Part shown: positions 44,132-52,119 of the stretch, piece by piece
How the letters are laid out: each line of letters begins with the position of its first letter
Numbering within the stretch: the first letter of the stretch is position 1
Assembly: GCA_050299175.1 (NCBI GenBank)
Contig: JBNKVM010000005.1
Location: 1-64,000, forward strand
Direction: 5' to 3'
Length of the DNA: 64,000 nucleotides
Source: JAPHTQ01 sp050299175
Lineage (GTDB): Bacteria; Pseudomonadota; Gammaproteobacteria; Thiohalomonadales; Thiohalomonadaceae
Notes under the pieces: model-generated
What the model was told of the DNA's origin: nothing
Databases searched by the model: none
What the model saw: the letters and a program-made list of their open reading frames with translations, nothing else
Program-made: the position numbers and the translations under genes

Positions 44132-44458
44132 CTATTCTCCCTCTTGTCGGGGTGTCTGCTGCTGGCGCAGGAAATCGGGTAGCTGCGGTTCGCGGTCGAT
44201 CAGATCCTGAAACAGGTGATCGATATTGGCCTCGCCCTGCATTGCCAGCTCTACTGCCTGCAGGGCATTACTGATCTGTGCCGCCTGTTCTTCGCTCAAC
44301 GCCTCGCGGGCGGTGTCGAGAAAGGTCAGCAGCCAGGTGCCGACCGGCTGTTCGCCGAGCAGCATGGTGTCGATGCGGCGACGGTTACCATCATCGGTTT
44401 CGCACACCGCATAACCGGGAAACGATTCGATCACCTTCATCGGGATACCGATACACAT
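44132..44458 (-). CDS. hupF: HupF, HypC-like chaperone
   Basis: A 108-residue HypC/HybG-family chaperone (MCIGIPMKV at the start, with the iron- and HupL-binding Cys2), longer than HypC because of a helical C-terminal tail. Related HupF proteins help keep the uptake hydrogenase active at elevated O2, in line with the group 1d enzyme here. Its start overlaps the hupD stop (TGATG). Confidence 0.94.
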   Translation of the reverse strand: MCIGIPMKVIESFPGYAVCETDDGNRRRIDTMLLGEQPVGTWLLTFLDTAREALSEEQAAQISNALQAVELAMQGEANIDHLFQDLIDREPQLPDFLRQQQTPRQEGE

Positions 44459-45192
44459 CAGCGGTCGCCCTCACGGTATTTGTCGAGGTGTTGATCCAGC
44501 GCGACGGAGACGCTGTCAATCTCGGCGGGACGATAGGCGACGTTGTAGTCCTCTGAGAAGAGCACCCGGCCGTCGCCGACCCGGCAGGCCTCGCTCGGAT
44601 CGGGGCGCTCTGCTTCATAACGGGTGATGTCGGCGATAGCACCGGCCATCTCGTCGGCAGTGAGCGGGACCTCGCGCTTCTCCGCGTGAACACCGAAACC
44701 GGCCAGGTAGTCGAGGGCCATGTCGATGGCGGGTTGCATCTGCACCTTCACCGCATCGCGCAAGCTGCCGCCGTAGTCTTCCAGCTCCACCGGCTGCACG
44801 CCGATCAGCAACAGATGCGCTGGGTAGTCGCCCATCATCTCGGCCATTGCCAGCACCTCCTGGAAACCGGTCTGGTGCAGGCTGACCTTCTTGGCGCCGA
44901 GAAACTTGGGTACCTCGTCGCCTTCCACCCGCTTGAGAGTGCCGCCGGGCAGGCCGTAATCGACCGCATCAAAGACCACCAGGATGTCGGTCTCGCGGAT
45001 GTTTTGTACCAGGTAGATCCCCTGGGTGCCGCCATCGAGCAGGGTGACGTTGTCGGGAAACTGGTAGTGCTGTTTGAGGTGTTCCAGGGCACGCACGCCG
45101 AAGCCTTCATCGGCCCAGAGGATATTGCCGATACCGAGGACAAGGACACGCTCCGCCCGCCGCGTGTCATTGGGGCGCTGTGATGGCTGCAT
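44458..45192 (-). CDS. hupD: HupD hydrogenase maturation protease
   Basis: A 244-residue nickel-dependent endopeptidase that removes the C-terminal tail of HupL. The nickel-site motifs are LGIGNILWADEGFG (Glu), VFDAVDYG (Asp) and LHQTG (His). Related proteases have about 160-210 residues; here an acidic C-terminal extension of some 60-80 residues follows (TRYEAERPDPSEACRVGD...). The ATG at 45192 follows GGAG by 10 bases. A GTG further upstream is possible. Confidence 0.93.
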   Translation of the reverse strand: MQPSQRPNDTRRAERVLVLGIGNILWADEGFGVRALEHLKQHYQFPDNVTLLDGGTQGIYLVQNIRETDILVVFDAVDYGLPGGTLKRVEGDEVPKFLGAKKVSLHQTGFQEVLAMAEMMGDYPAHLLLIGVQPVELEDYGGSLRDAVKVQMQPAIDMALDYLAGFGVHAEKREVPLTADEMAGAIADITRYEAERPDPSEACRVGDGRVLFSEDYNVAYRPAEIDSVSVALDQHLDKYREGDR

Positions 45193-45237
45193 GTGTGTGG
45201 TGCTCCGAATCACTTTTAATCGTTATGGCAATGGTTG

Positions 45238-45253
45238 AGCAATGCCTGTGCCA
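45238..45253 (-). promoter_or_regulatory. Predicted sigma-54 promoter of hupD operon
   Basis: On the minus strand the sequence is TGGCACA-GGCA-TTGCT, matching TGGCAC-N5-TTGC with GG and GC at the right -24/-12 spacing. It lies about 46 bp upstream of the hupD start, and after the terminator of hupSLEC, so it gives the accessory operon its own start. Confidence 0.8.
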
Positions 45254-45460
45254 GCCACTGCGGAATTGTTAACCGATTGTTACTAAAGGCGATTTTGTGG
45301 CTGAACGACATGAGCGGATACAGTGTGTGAAAACAACATGTTCAGTTTAGTCGATAAATGGAAACTTACATTACAGCAGCGCGCTGCAGCCAAGGCCGAG
45401 TGGTGGTTAGATGTTGCACAAGGTGTAAGGTTAATGGTCAGTCGCGCCCCAGGGGGGGCG

Positions 45461-45489
45461 AAAAAAAAGGAGGCCGGTCGGCCTCCTTT
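45461..45489 (-). terminator. Intrinsic terminator of the hupSLEC transcript
   Basis: GGAGGCC/GGCCTCC stem (45469-45475 and 45480-45486) with eight U on the minus strand. It lies 28 bp after the hupC stop and divides hupSLEC from hupD onward. Confidence 0.85.
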
Positions 45490-45516
45490 CACTTTGCGTA
45501 ACCACTGGTAAAAAGG

Positions 45517-46197
45517 TTAACGGTCGTCCTTGAACATCCGCCAGCCGCTGATCATGGTGCTGATCAGGCTCTGCCGCGACATGATGTCCTCACGCACCGC
45601 GGCGTAGATATGAATCATCACGAAGACCACGATGATCCACATGCCCCAGTGGTGCCACAACCGCACATCCTGACTCTGCCCTACCAGCGGAATGAGCCAG
45701 CCGAACAGGCTGTCCTGCCAACTGCCCAGGCCTGTCTGTTCGGCATAGAGGGCGAAGCCGGTGAGCAACATGAAGAAACCGCCGACGGTGATGATGGCGA
45801 CCATCACAATATGCGCCAGCGGGTTATGGCCGATGTACTTCTTCGGTTCCTTCTCCAGGAAGGCGTACCAGCGGATTTCGTAGAGCACCTCCTGCCAGTA
45901 TTTCTTCGAGGTCAGCGGCAGGCGGAACAACTGTTTCGCATGATCGTTGCCGACGAAGGCCCAGTAGATCCGACCGATGAACCCCACGCTGAAAACGTAG
46001 GCGGCGGAAAAGTGGACGAAGCGGATATAGCCCATCAGGAAGTGCTCACTAGCCTCGCCGGGCAGGGTGGGAAACGGGTTGGCGATCAGGTAGCCGGTGA
46101 TGGCCAGCAAGGTGATCGACAGCGCGTTAATCCAGTGCCACAGACGGACCGGCGCTTCGTACACATAGACCGATGATTGTCTGAGTTCGCTTTGCAT
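45517..46197 (-). CDS. hupC: Cytochrome b subunit of uptake hydrogenase (HupC/HyaC)
   Basis: A 226-residue membrane protein with four helices. Haem-ligand histidines are in RLWHWINAL, IRFVHFSAAYV, VRLWHHWGMW and VMIHIYAAV. It anchors HupSL to the periplasmic membrane face and passes electrons to quinone. The ATG at 46197 follows AGGAG; a TTG at 46212 is less likely. Last gene of the first transcript; a terminator follows. Confidence 0.95.
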   Translation of the reverse strand: MQSELRQSSVYVYEAPVRLWHWINALSITLLAITGYLIANPFPTLPGEASEHFLMGYIRFVHFSAAYVFSVGFIGRIYWAFVGNDHAKQLFRLPLTSKKYWQEVLYEIRWYAFLEKEPKKYIGHNPLAHIVMVAIITVGGFFMLLTGFALYAEQTGLGSWQDSLFGWLIPLVGQSQDVRLWHHWGMWIIVVFVMIHIYAAVREDIMSRQSLISTMISGWRMFKDDR

Positions 46198-46254
46198 GAT
46201 CTCTCTCCTCAAGCATCGCCGCGCTGCCGCGTGTGGCGACAGCGCAGCGCTGGA

Positions 46255-46836
46255 TTACGCCCCGGCCCCGAGCAGCAGCGAGGTACCGACCACGCCGCTG
46301 ATGAAACCCAGTGCCCGCAGTGCCCGATCGTGCGCCAGCAACTTCCGCCCCAACGCCATCCCCGCCAGGTGCAGCGAGACGGTGGCGGCGATGAAGCCGG
46401 AGAAGTAGAGCGCCAGATGACCCGGCTGCATCTCCAGACCGTGGGCGTTGCCGTGGAACAGGGCGAAGGCGCCGACCAGTAGCGAGGCGACACCCAGCGG
46501 CAATTGCATCCGGGTGAGCAGCATCGCGCCGAGGAACAGCACCGAGAAGGCGATGCCGAGCTCCATCAGCGGCACGCCGATGCCGGCGGCGCCGAAGGCG
46601 GCACCGACGCCCATGCAGGCGACGAAGGCCAGCGGCACCAGCAGCGCGTTGCGCCCGCTGCTGAGCCCCGCGGCCCACACGCCCACCAGTAACATGGCGA
46701 GCAAGTGGTCGACGCCGCTGAAGGGGTGCATCACCCCGGCGAGCAGGCCGCCGTCGTGATGTCCCGTGTGTGCCGCGACCGGTGCGGAGATCAGCATCAG
46801 CGCCAGGGCGGTCAGTGTGGTGTTTCTTTTCGTCAT
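46255..46836 (-). CDS. hupE: HupE/UreJ-family nickel uptake protein
   Basis: A 193-residue membrane protein with a signal peptide (TLTALALMLISAPVAA) and six helices. It has the family motif HPFSGVDHLLAMLLVGVWAA, with a second HGNAHGLEM. HupE transports Ni2+ into the cell for hydrogenase. Its GC-rich, alanine-rich codons stand out slightly. The start is the third of three ATGs (46836), with a GAGGAG 7 bases upstream. Confidence 0.93.
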   Translation of the reverse strand: MTKRNTTLTALALMLISAPVAAHTGHHDGGLLAGVMHPFSGVDHLLAMLLVGVWAAGLSSGRNALLVPLAFVACMGVGAAFGAAGIGVPLMELGIAFSVLFLGAMLLTRMQLPLGVASLLVGAFALFHGNAHGLEMQPGHLALYFSGFIAATVSLHLAGMALGRKLLAHDRALRALGFISGVVGTSLLLGAGA

Positions 46837-46849
46837 CATCATTCTCCTC

Positions 46850-48649
46850 TTAGCGCACCGTGACCTTGGTCAGCTCCTCACCCTCTTCGCTCATCACGTG
46901 GGTGGAGCAGGCGAGGCAGGGGTCGAAGCTGTGCAGGGTTCGCAGGATCTCCACCGGTTCCTCCTTACGCATCACCTTGGTGTTCATCAGTGATGCCTCG
47001 AAGGCGCCGATGTTGCCCTGGCTGTCACGCGGCGAGCCGTTCCAGGTGGTGGGCACCACGCACTGGTAGTTGTCGATTTTGGTGTCCTTGATGCGGATCC
47101 AGTGTGCCAGGGCACCGCGCGGTGCCTCGGTGAAACCGACCCCTTTGGCCTCCTTCGGCCAGGTGGACGGGTCCCAGTTGTCGACGTTAGCGGTGGTGGA
47201 GTCGCCGGCCTTGATGTTGGCCATCAGCTTGTCCATGAAGTAGCGCATCTGATCGGCGGACCAGTCGGCCTCCAGCGCCCGTGCCGCGGTGCGGCCGAGG
47301 GTGGAGAACAGCGCGGTCACCGGCACATTGAGGGTCTTGAGCACAAAGTTGATCTGCTCGGTGATCGCCTCGTGACCCTTGGCGTAGCCGATGATGTAGC
47401 GGGCCAGCGGGCCCACCTCCATCGCATGCCCACGCCAGCGCGGCGCCTTGATCCAGGAGTACTTGGCGTTTTCGTCGATCTCCTTGATGTGGGTGCGGCT
47501 GCCCTTGGTGTTGGGGCCGAGTTCGAAGTTCGGCTGGGTGACACCGTCCCAGGGGTGCAGGCCCTTGGCGCCGTCCGGGTAGTCGTACCAGGAGTGAGGA
47601 ACGAACTCCTGGATCTCGTCCGGGTTGCGCAGGTCGACCGGATGCACCTCTTTCAGGTTGCCGTTGATGATCGCGCCGTGCGGCATCATCAGGTTGTCGG
47701 CCGAGTAGTCGTTGGCCCTGTCCGGGATGTCGCCGTAGGCGAGCACGTTCATGCCCGACAGACCGCCGCCGTAGAGCCAGCCCTTGTAGAACTTGCCCAC
47801 CGCGAGGATATCGGGGATGTAGACGTTTTTGATGAACTCGCGGGTCTGGTCGATGATCGACGAGATCAGGTTGAGGTTCACCATGTTCAGCGGTGCCCCG
47901 GCGGAGAGATCGCCGTCCATGTTGATCGCGCAGGGCACGCCACCGACCATCCAGTTCGGGTGCGGGTCCTTGCCGCCGAAGATGGTGCGAATGCGCATGA
48001 TGTCCTTCTGGAAATCGAGCGCTTCAAGATAGTGGGTCACCGCCATCAGGTCCGCCTCCGGCGGCAGCAGGTAGGCCGGGTTGGTCCAGTAGCCGTTTTT
48101 GAACGGACCGAGCTGGCCGCTCTCGACGAACTTCTTCAGCCGGTTCTGCACATCGCGGAAGTAGCCCGGCGAGGAGTGCGGATGGTGCGGTGAAACCGAT
48201 TGCTGCAACGCCGAGGTTGCCTTCGGATCGGCTTTCAGCGCATTTACCGGATTGACCCAGTCGAGCGCGTGCAGGTGATAGAAGTGCACCAGGTGATCGT
48301 GTGCCTGCAGGGTCAGCTGCATGATGTTGCGGATCGAGTTGGCGTTCTCCGGGATCTTGATCCCCAGCGCATCCTCCACGGTACGAACCGAGGTCAGTGC
48401 GTGGGTGCCGGTGCAGACGCCGCAGATGCGCTGGGTGAAGGCCCAGGCATCGCGCGGGTCGCGACCTTTCAGGATCACTTCCAGTCCGCGCCACATGGTG
48501 CCGGTGGAGACCGCGTTGCGGATGATGTTGTCGTTGTCGATGTTGACCTCGCAACGCATGTGGCCCTCGATCCGGGTAACCGGATCGACCACCACGCGCT
48601 GGCCGCTGTCATCAAGCTTGAAGCCGTTTGGAGTCGTTATGATGCCCAT
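46850..48649 (-). CDS. hupL: Uptake [NiFe]-hydrogenase large subunit
   Basis: A 599-residue catalytic subunit. The L1 motif RICGVC has C76 and C79; the C-terminal ligands are C578 and C581 (DPCLACSTH). The last 15 residues, VMSEEGEELTKVTVR, follow His584 and are the tail removed by HupD. Length and motifs match group 1 membrane-bound enzymes. The gene is preceded by hupS (TAATG overlap). Confidence 0.97.
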   Translation of the reverse strand: MGIITTPNGFKLDDSGQRVVVDPVTRIEGHMRCEVNIDNDNIIRNAVSTGTMWRGLEVILKGRDPRDAWAFTQRICGVCTGTHALTSVRTVEDALGIKIPENANSIRNIMQLTLQAHDHLVHFYHLHALDWVNPVNALKADPKATSALQQSVSPHHPHSSPGYFRDVQNRLKKFVESGQLGPFKNGYWTNPAYLLPPEADLMAVTHYLEALDFQKDIMRIRTIFGGKDPHPNWMVGGVPCAINMDGDLSAGAPLNMVNLNLISSIIDQTREFIKNVYIPDILAVGKFYKGWLYGGGLSGMNVLAYGDIPDRANDYSADNLMMPHGAIINGNLKEVHPVDLRNPDEIQEFVPHSWYDYPDGAKGLHPWDGVTQPNFELGPNTKGSRTHIKEIDENAKYSWIKAPRWRGHAMEVGPLARYIIGYAKGHEAITEQINFVLKTLNVPVTALFSTLGRTAARALEADWSADQMRYFMDKLMANIKAGDSTTANVDNWDPSTWPKEAKGVGFTEAPRGALAHWIRIKDTKIDNYQCVVPTTWNGSPRDSQGNIGAFEASLMNTKVMRKEEPVEILRTLHSFDPCLACSTHVMSEEGEELTKVTVR

Positions 48650-49725
48650 TATTCGTCACCTCCCTTTTTCTGTGCATTCTTCAGGGCGCTGACGGCGGCG
48701 TGCGCGGCGATGGCTGCGCCCACCGCACCGGCGGCGGCAAGGCCGACCTTATCGGCGTTGGCCTCGACCCCAAACTGGTGAATGTCGGTTGTGTGCTGAT
48801 AGAAAGAACCCTTGTCCCAGAAGCCGTCCTCGGAACAGCCGATGCAGGGATGGCCCGCCTGGATCGGGAACGACAGGCCGCCGTTCCAGCGAATGGTGGA
48901 ACAGGCGTTGTAGGTGGTCGGTCCCTTGCAGCCCATTTTGTAGAGGCAGTAACCCTTGCGTGCGCCGTCGTCGTCCCACGACTCCACATACTGCCCCGCA
49001 TCGAAGTGCGGACGGCGGTAACACTTGTCGTGAATGCGCTGGCTGTAGAACATCTTCGGTCGGCCCTGGCGATCCAGTTCCGGGAAACGTTCGAAGGTGA
49101 GGATGTAGGTGATCACCGCGGTCATCACCTCGGCGATGGGCGGACAGCCCGGCACCTTGATGATCGGCTTGTCGGCCAGTCCCGGCACTTTATGTACGGG
49201 AGTGGCGCGGGTCGGGTTGGGACGTGCAGCCTGCACACAACCCCATGAAGCGCATGAACCCCAGGAAATGATCGCCTTGCAGTGTTCGGCGGCCTTTTTC
49301 AGTTGTTCGGTAAACGGTTTACCGCCGATGATGCAGAACATGCCGTCTTCATTGAGCGGCGGGTTGCCCTCTACCGCGAGGATGAAGTTGCCGTCGTACT
49401 TGGCGATGGTCTCTTCGATGATCGCCTCGGCCTGATGACCGGCAGCGGCCATGATGGTGTCGTCGTAGTCGAGAGAGATCATCGACAGCACCACATCTTT
49501 GGCCAGCGGGTGGGCGGAACGGATAAACGATTCCGAACAGCAGGTGCACTCCAGTCCGTGCAGCCAGAGCACCGGAATACGCGGTTTGGTTTCCATCGCC
49601 TCTGCAATCTTTGGCGCAAACGCAGGGCCAAGGCCGAGCGCCGACGCTGTCAGGCTGCAGAACTTCAGGAAACTGCGGCGCGTGATCCCCTGTCGCCGCA
49701 TTACGTCATAGAAAGTTTCGATCAT
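48649..49725 (-). CDS. hupS: Uptake [NiFe]-hydrogenase small subunit, O2-tolerant group 1d type
   Basis: A 358-residue Fe-S subunit with a Tat signal (RRSFLKFC at residues 16-23, likely cut near AEA, residue 43). Around the proximal cluster, C60, C62 and C63 (GLECTCCSES), C158, C163 (GSCASWGCVQ) and C194 are present; the additional C62 and C163 are those of O2-tolerant enzymes with a [4Fe-3S] cluster. The C-terminal anchor is KVGLAAAGAVGAAIAAHAAVSALK. It closely resembles HoxK of Ralstonia in this region. It is first in the operon, 70 bp after the promoter. Confidence 0.97.
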   Translation of the reverse strand: MIETFYDVMRRQGITRRSFLKFCSLTASALGLGPAFAPKIAEAMETKPRIPVLWLHGLECTCCSESFIRSAHPLAKDVVLSMISLDYDDTIMAAAGHQAEAIIEETIAKYDGNFILAVEGNPPLNEDGMFCIIGGKPFTEQLKKAAEHCKAIISWGSCASWGCVQAARPNPTRATPVHKVPGLADKPIIKVPGCPPIAEVMTAVITYILTFERFPELDRQGRPKMFYSQRIHDKCYRRPHFDAGQYVESWDDDGARKGYCLYKMGCKGPTTYNACSTIRWNGGLSFPIQAGHPCIGCSEDGFWDKGSFYQHTTDIHQFGVEANADKVGLAAAGAVGAAIAAHAAVSALKNAQKKGGDE

Positions 49726-49794
49726 TGCTTGCTCCTCCAGTCACACGGATCTTGGTGGTGGTGTCCGTATTGCTTTTATTGACGAAGGAGATAG

Positions 49795-49810
49795 AGCAAC
49801 CAGCGTGCCA
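49795..49810 (-). promoter_or_regulatory. Predicted sigma-54 promoter of hupSLEC
   Basis: The minus strand reads TGGCACG-CTGG-TTGCT, the full -24/-12 consensus with correct spacing. It lies 70 bp from the hupS ATG. It agrees with the intact GAFTGA in HupR. Confidence 0.88.
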
Positions 49811-49829
49811 TGATGAGAATGACCTAGTA

Positions 49830-49842
49830 AATCAATATGTTA
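49830..49842. promoter_or_regulatory. Predicted IHF-binding site upstream of hupS promoter
   Basis: AATCAATATGTTA matches WATCAA-N4-TTR exactly. The centre lies about 50 bp upstream of the predicted transcription start, where IHF commonly bends DNA for an NtrC-type activator. Confidence 0.65.
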
Positions 49843-49942
49843 TTAGAGATGTGAGACAAACCGTGTGGACATGGGGTAATGGTGGTAAGCGGAAAGTGGA
49901 AAAGATATTTACGTTTCTGCTGTAAAAAAAAGGGTTTTTATT

Positions 49943-49971
49943 TTGATGTTGTTAAACGTAATCCATATAAT
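49943..49971 (+). promoter_or_regulatory. Sigma-70 promoter of methyltransferase gene 1
   Basis: TTGATG (49943-49948) and TATAAT (49966-49971) with a 17-bp spacer. Transcription should start near 49979. The downstream leader is almost the same as that of the second copy, while the -35 region is not. Confidence 0.8.
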
Positions 49972-49978
49972 CGCCACC

Positions 49979-50121
49979 GTTATGAACATCTAATCGACAT
50001 CGCGGACTTGCACAACTTTCTTCTTTCCCGGCGGGAGAGAAAAGATGCGCTGCAACTCGTCCGCACAATTCCCAAACAATACTTTCACTATGGAAGCCAT
50101 CAGGCTTCAAGGGATTCATAT
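49979..50121 (+). other. Conserved leader of methyltransferase gene 1
   Basis: About 143 bases between the likely transcription start and the ATG. They are roughly 93% the same as 56645-56787. Pairable arms are GCGGAC/GUCCGC with UUGCA/UGCAA inside, a UUCUUUCCC-GGGAGAGAA hairpin, and GAAGCC-N4-GGCUUC just before the AAGGGA ribosome site. It could be a structured RNA; alternatively the same stretch is an N-terminal extension of the protein, because the frame stays open. I cannot decide. Confidence 0.5.
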
Positions 50122-50949
50122 ATGTACGATTTGATGCATGACATTGCCGTCCGTCCTGCGCCGTTCTCCCAATACACGGCCAGGAAGCTATGGACAAAAC
50201 CTCACCTCGCTCGGCAGATGCTGACCTACCATCTCAATCAGGAGACGGATCTGGCATCACGCCGAATTGAGATCATCGACAAGGCCGTTAGCTGGTTCGA
50301 TGAAAAACTGAAGCTGTCCGGTAAAAGCCTGTGCGATCTGGGCTGCGGGCCGGGGCTCTATGCCCAGCGTTTCGCCGCGAAGGGTGCAAAGGTGACCGGC
50401 GTCGATTTCTCGAAACAGGCCATCGACTACGCCAAAGCAAACACGGACAAGTCGATTCGTTACCTGCATGCCGACTACCTCAACGATGAACTGCCTACCG
50501 GCTTCGACATAATCACACTGATCTATATGGATCTGTGTGTGCTGTCACCGGAACAACGGGCAAAGCTATTGGGCAGGATGCGTGAGATGCTCAACCCAGG
50601 CGGCCACATCGTGCTGGATGTGCCGGGGATTGGAATGTTGAAAGGCCGCGAAGAAATCACTCAGATCGAAGATCGATTGATGGGCGGTTTCTGGGCCGAA
50701 GGCGATTACGTGGGTATCCAGAAAACGTTTATCTACGAAGAAGAGCAACTTGTTCTGGATCGCTACGTCATCGTTGAGCCGGAAGAAACCTGGCAAATCT
50801 ACAACTGGGCTCAGCACTACACGCCGGAAATGATAAAGGCTGAATTGCAGGACGCCGGTTTCGCTGTTTCTGAAATGGCGGGTGACCTGACTGGTGCACC
50901 ATTGGTGTCAGAAGGTGATGCGATAGCGGTGATTGCAAGTATCAGGTAG
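50122..50949 (+). CDS. Class I SAM-dependent methyltransferase, copy 1
   Basis: A 275-residue cytoplasmic methyltransferase. The SAM site is SLCDLGCGPGLYAQRFAAKGAKVTGVDFS near residues 70-97, with the following acidic strand end, then FDIITLIYMDLCVLSP. It lacks a membrane helix. An AAGGGA site supports the ATG at 50122; an earlier TTG start would add about 40 residues. A near-copy with about 90% nucleotide identity over much of its length is at 56788-57615. The methyl acceptor is unknown. Confidence 0.88.
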   Translation: MYDLMHDIAVRPAPFSQYTARKLWTKPHLARQMLTYHLNQETDLASRRIEIIDKAVSWFDEKLKLSGKSLCDLGCGPGLYAQRFAAKGAKVTGVDFSKQAIDYAKANTDKSIRYLHADYLNDELPTGFDIITLIYMDLCVLSPEQRAKLLGRMREMLNPGGHIVLDVPGIGMLKGREEITQIEDRLMGGFWAEGDYVGIQKTFIYEEEQLVLDRYVIVEPEETWQIYNWAQHYTPEMIKAELQDAGFAVSEMAGDLTGAPLVSEGDAIAVIASIR

Positions 50950-50955
50950 TTAAAT

Positions 50956-50990
50956 ATGGAGGCATCGGCTATACAGATGCCTCCATTATT
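50956..50990. terminator. Bidirectional terminator after methyltransferase 1
   Basis: ATGGAGGCATC/GATGCCTCCAT (11-bp perfect stem, 50956-50966 and 50976-50986) with a 9-base loop and AT-rich flanks. It lies between this gene and the convergent HD-GYP gene. Confidence 0.8.
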
Positions 50991-51003
50991 AAGGGCTTAC
51001 CAT

Positions 51004-52119
51004 TCACGATGGGAAGACAAACCGTTCCTCCTGAAACAGGGCGACACAATGGTCCACCACCTTCGGGTCATAAAGTCTGCCGCGATGTTCAATGATTTCG
51101 TTTAGCGCCGCATCAGTGCCCAGGCTGGGGCGGTATGGACGGTGGGAAGACATCGCTTCGACCACGTCGGCGACGGCCAGTACCCGGGCGCCCTGAATAA
51201 TCTTCTTATCCTTCAATCCCTGCGGATAACCAGAGCCATCCAGTCGCTCATGGTGCTGTAGCACCATTTGTGCAATCGGTTGTGGAAACTGGATGTCTTT
51301 GACGATATCGAAGCCGCCCTGGGGATGAACCTTGATAAGTTCATACTCGAGAGGAGAAAGCTTGGAGGGCTTGTTGAGGATCTCGGCCGGGACGAGCAGT
51401 TTGCCAAGGTCGTGAATGCTGGCAGCCAGGGTGATGCCCTGAACAACCTCTTCCGATAATCCCATATCCTGTGCGATAGCACTGGCAAGTTGGGCGACGC
51501 GTTGCTCGTGTCCTGCCGTGTAAGGGTCTCGTGCCTCAACGGTGGCTGCAATAGCGCCGATGGTCTGTAGCAAAAACTGTTGTTGCTGTTCTGCAACTAT
51601 CTGACGTTCCAGCTGGACTTCCTTGCGTTCAGTGATGTCTCTCATCACGCCAGTCAGGCCAACGACCTGTCCCTCTTTTCTCAACGGGCGACTTGAAGAG
51701 CTCATGTAGCGAAACGCGCCATCTTTGGTGATGACGCGATACTCTAGTGGTTGTAGTTTTCCTTGCAGAACGAGTGCAAAACTTGCCGCGACATTGGCGA
51801 TATCATCGGGATGAATGAATTCCTTAAAAGACTTACCGACGATTTCATCGGGAGTGAATCCGATCATATTCAAGGTAACTGGACTGATATAGGTGATCAC
51901 GCCTTCCGGATTCAAACTGAAAATCACATCATTGATATTCTCAACAAGGGAGCGGTATTGCGCCTGGCTGGCGGCCAACTCCTTGCGCACCTCTTCCATG
52001 TCTTCCAGCTGTTGCTTGAGTTGTGGGTAGTAACTTTTACGGATCGAGCGCTCACCAAGTCCGATGATTTTGTCGCGCAGCGCCGATCCTGCGTCCATCG
52101 CTTTAGAGCGCTTTTTCAT
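51004..52119 (-). CDS. PAS-HD-GYP protein, probable cyclic-di-GMP phosphodiesterase
   Basis: A 371-residue soluble protein. A PAS domain with PAC extends over residues about 55-170 (ENINDVIFSLNPEGVITYISPVTLNMIGFTPDEIVG; GVMRDITERKEV). The HD-GYP domain covers about 185-370 with HEQRVAQLA, the HD pair in ASIHDLGKLLVP and the GYP motif HHERLDGSGYPQG. It hydrolyses c-di-GMP by family knowledge. Its start overlaps the end of the alcohol dehydrogenase gene by 17 bp, so it is co-translated with it. Confidence 0.9.
   Translation of the reverse strand: MKKRSKAMDAGSALRDKIIGLGERSIRKSYYPQLKQQLEDMEEVRKELAASQAQYRSLVENINDVIFSLNPEGVITYISPVTLNMIGFTPDEIVGKSFKEFIHPDDIANVAASFALVLQGKLQPLEYRVITKDGAFRYMSSSSRPLRKEGQVVGLTGVMRDITERKEVQLERQIVAEQQQQFLLQTIGAIAATVEARDPYTAGHEQRVAQLASAIAQDMGLSEEVVQGITLAASIHDLGKLLVPAEILNKPSKLSPLEYELIKVHPQGGFDIVKDIQFPQPIAQMVLQHHERLDGSGYPQGLKDKKIIQGARVLAVADVVEAMSSHRPYRPSLGTDAALNEIIEHRGRLYDPKVVDHCVALFQEERFVFPS

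Larger units (their letters stand above)
45193..45516. other. Gene-free stretch between hupC and hupD
   Basis: This gap of 324 bases holds a sigma-54 promoter match (45238-45253), an IHF-like sequence (45270-45282, one mismatch from the consensus) and an intrinsic terminator for the hupSLEC transcript (45461-45489). A 62-codon frame on the plus strand (45323-45511) runs through the terminator and is not supported. Confidence 0.6.

Noticed and set aside
45323..45511. 62-codon plus-strand frame between hupC and hupD
   Set aside because: It runs through the hupSLEC terminator, has a weak ribosome site and no family look; a GTG start is required.
49979..50121. Assigning the methyltransferase leaders to a known riboswitch class
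   Set aside because: I could not fit the sequence to SAM, SAH, guanidine, glycine or GEMM type motifs. It is listed only as a candidate.
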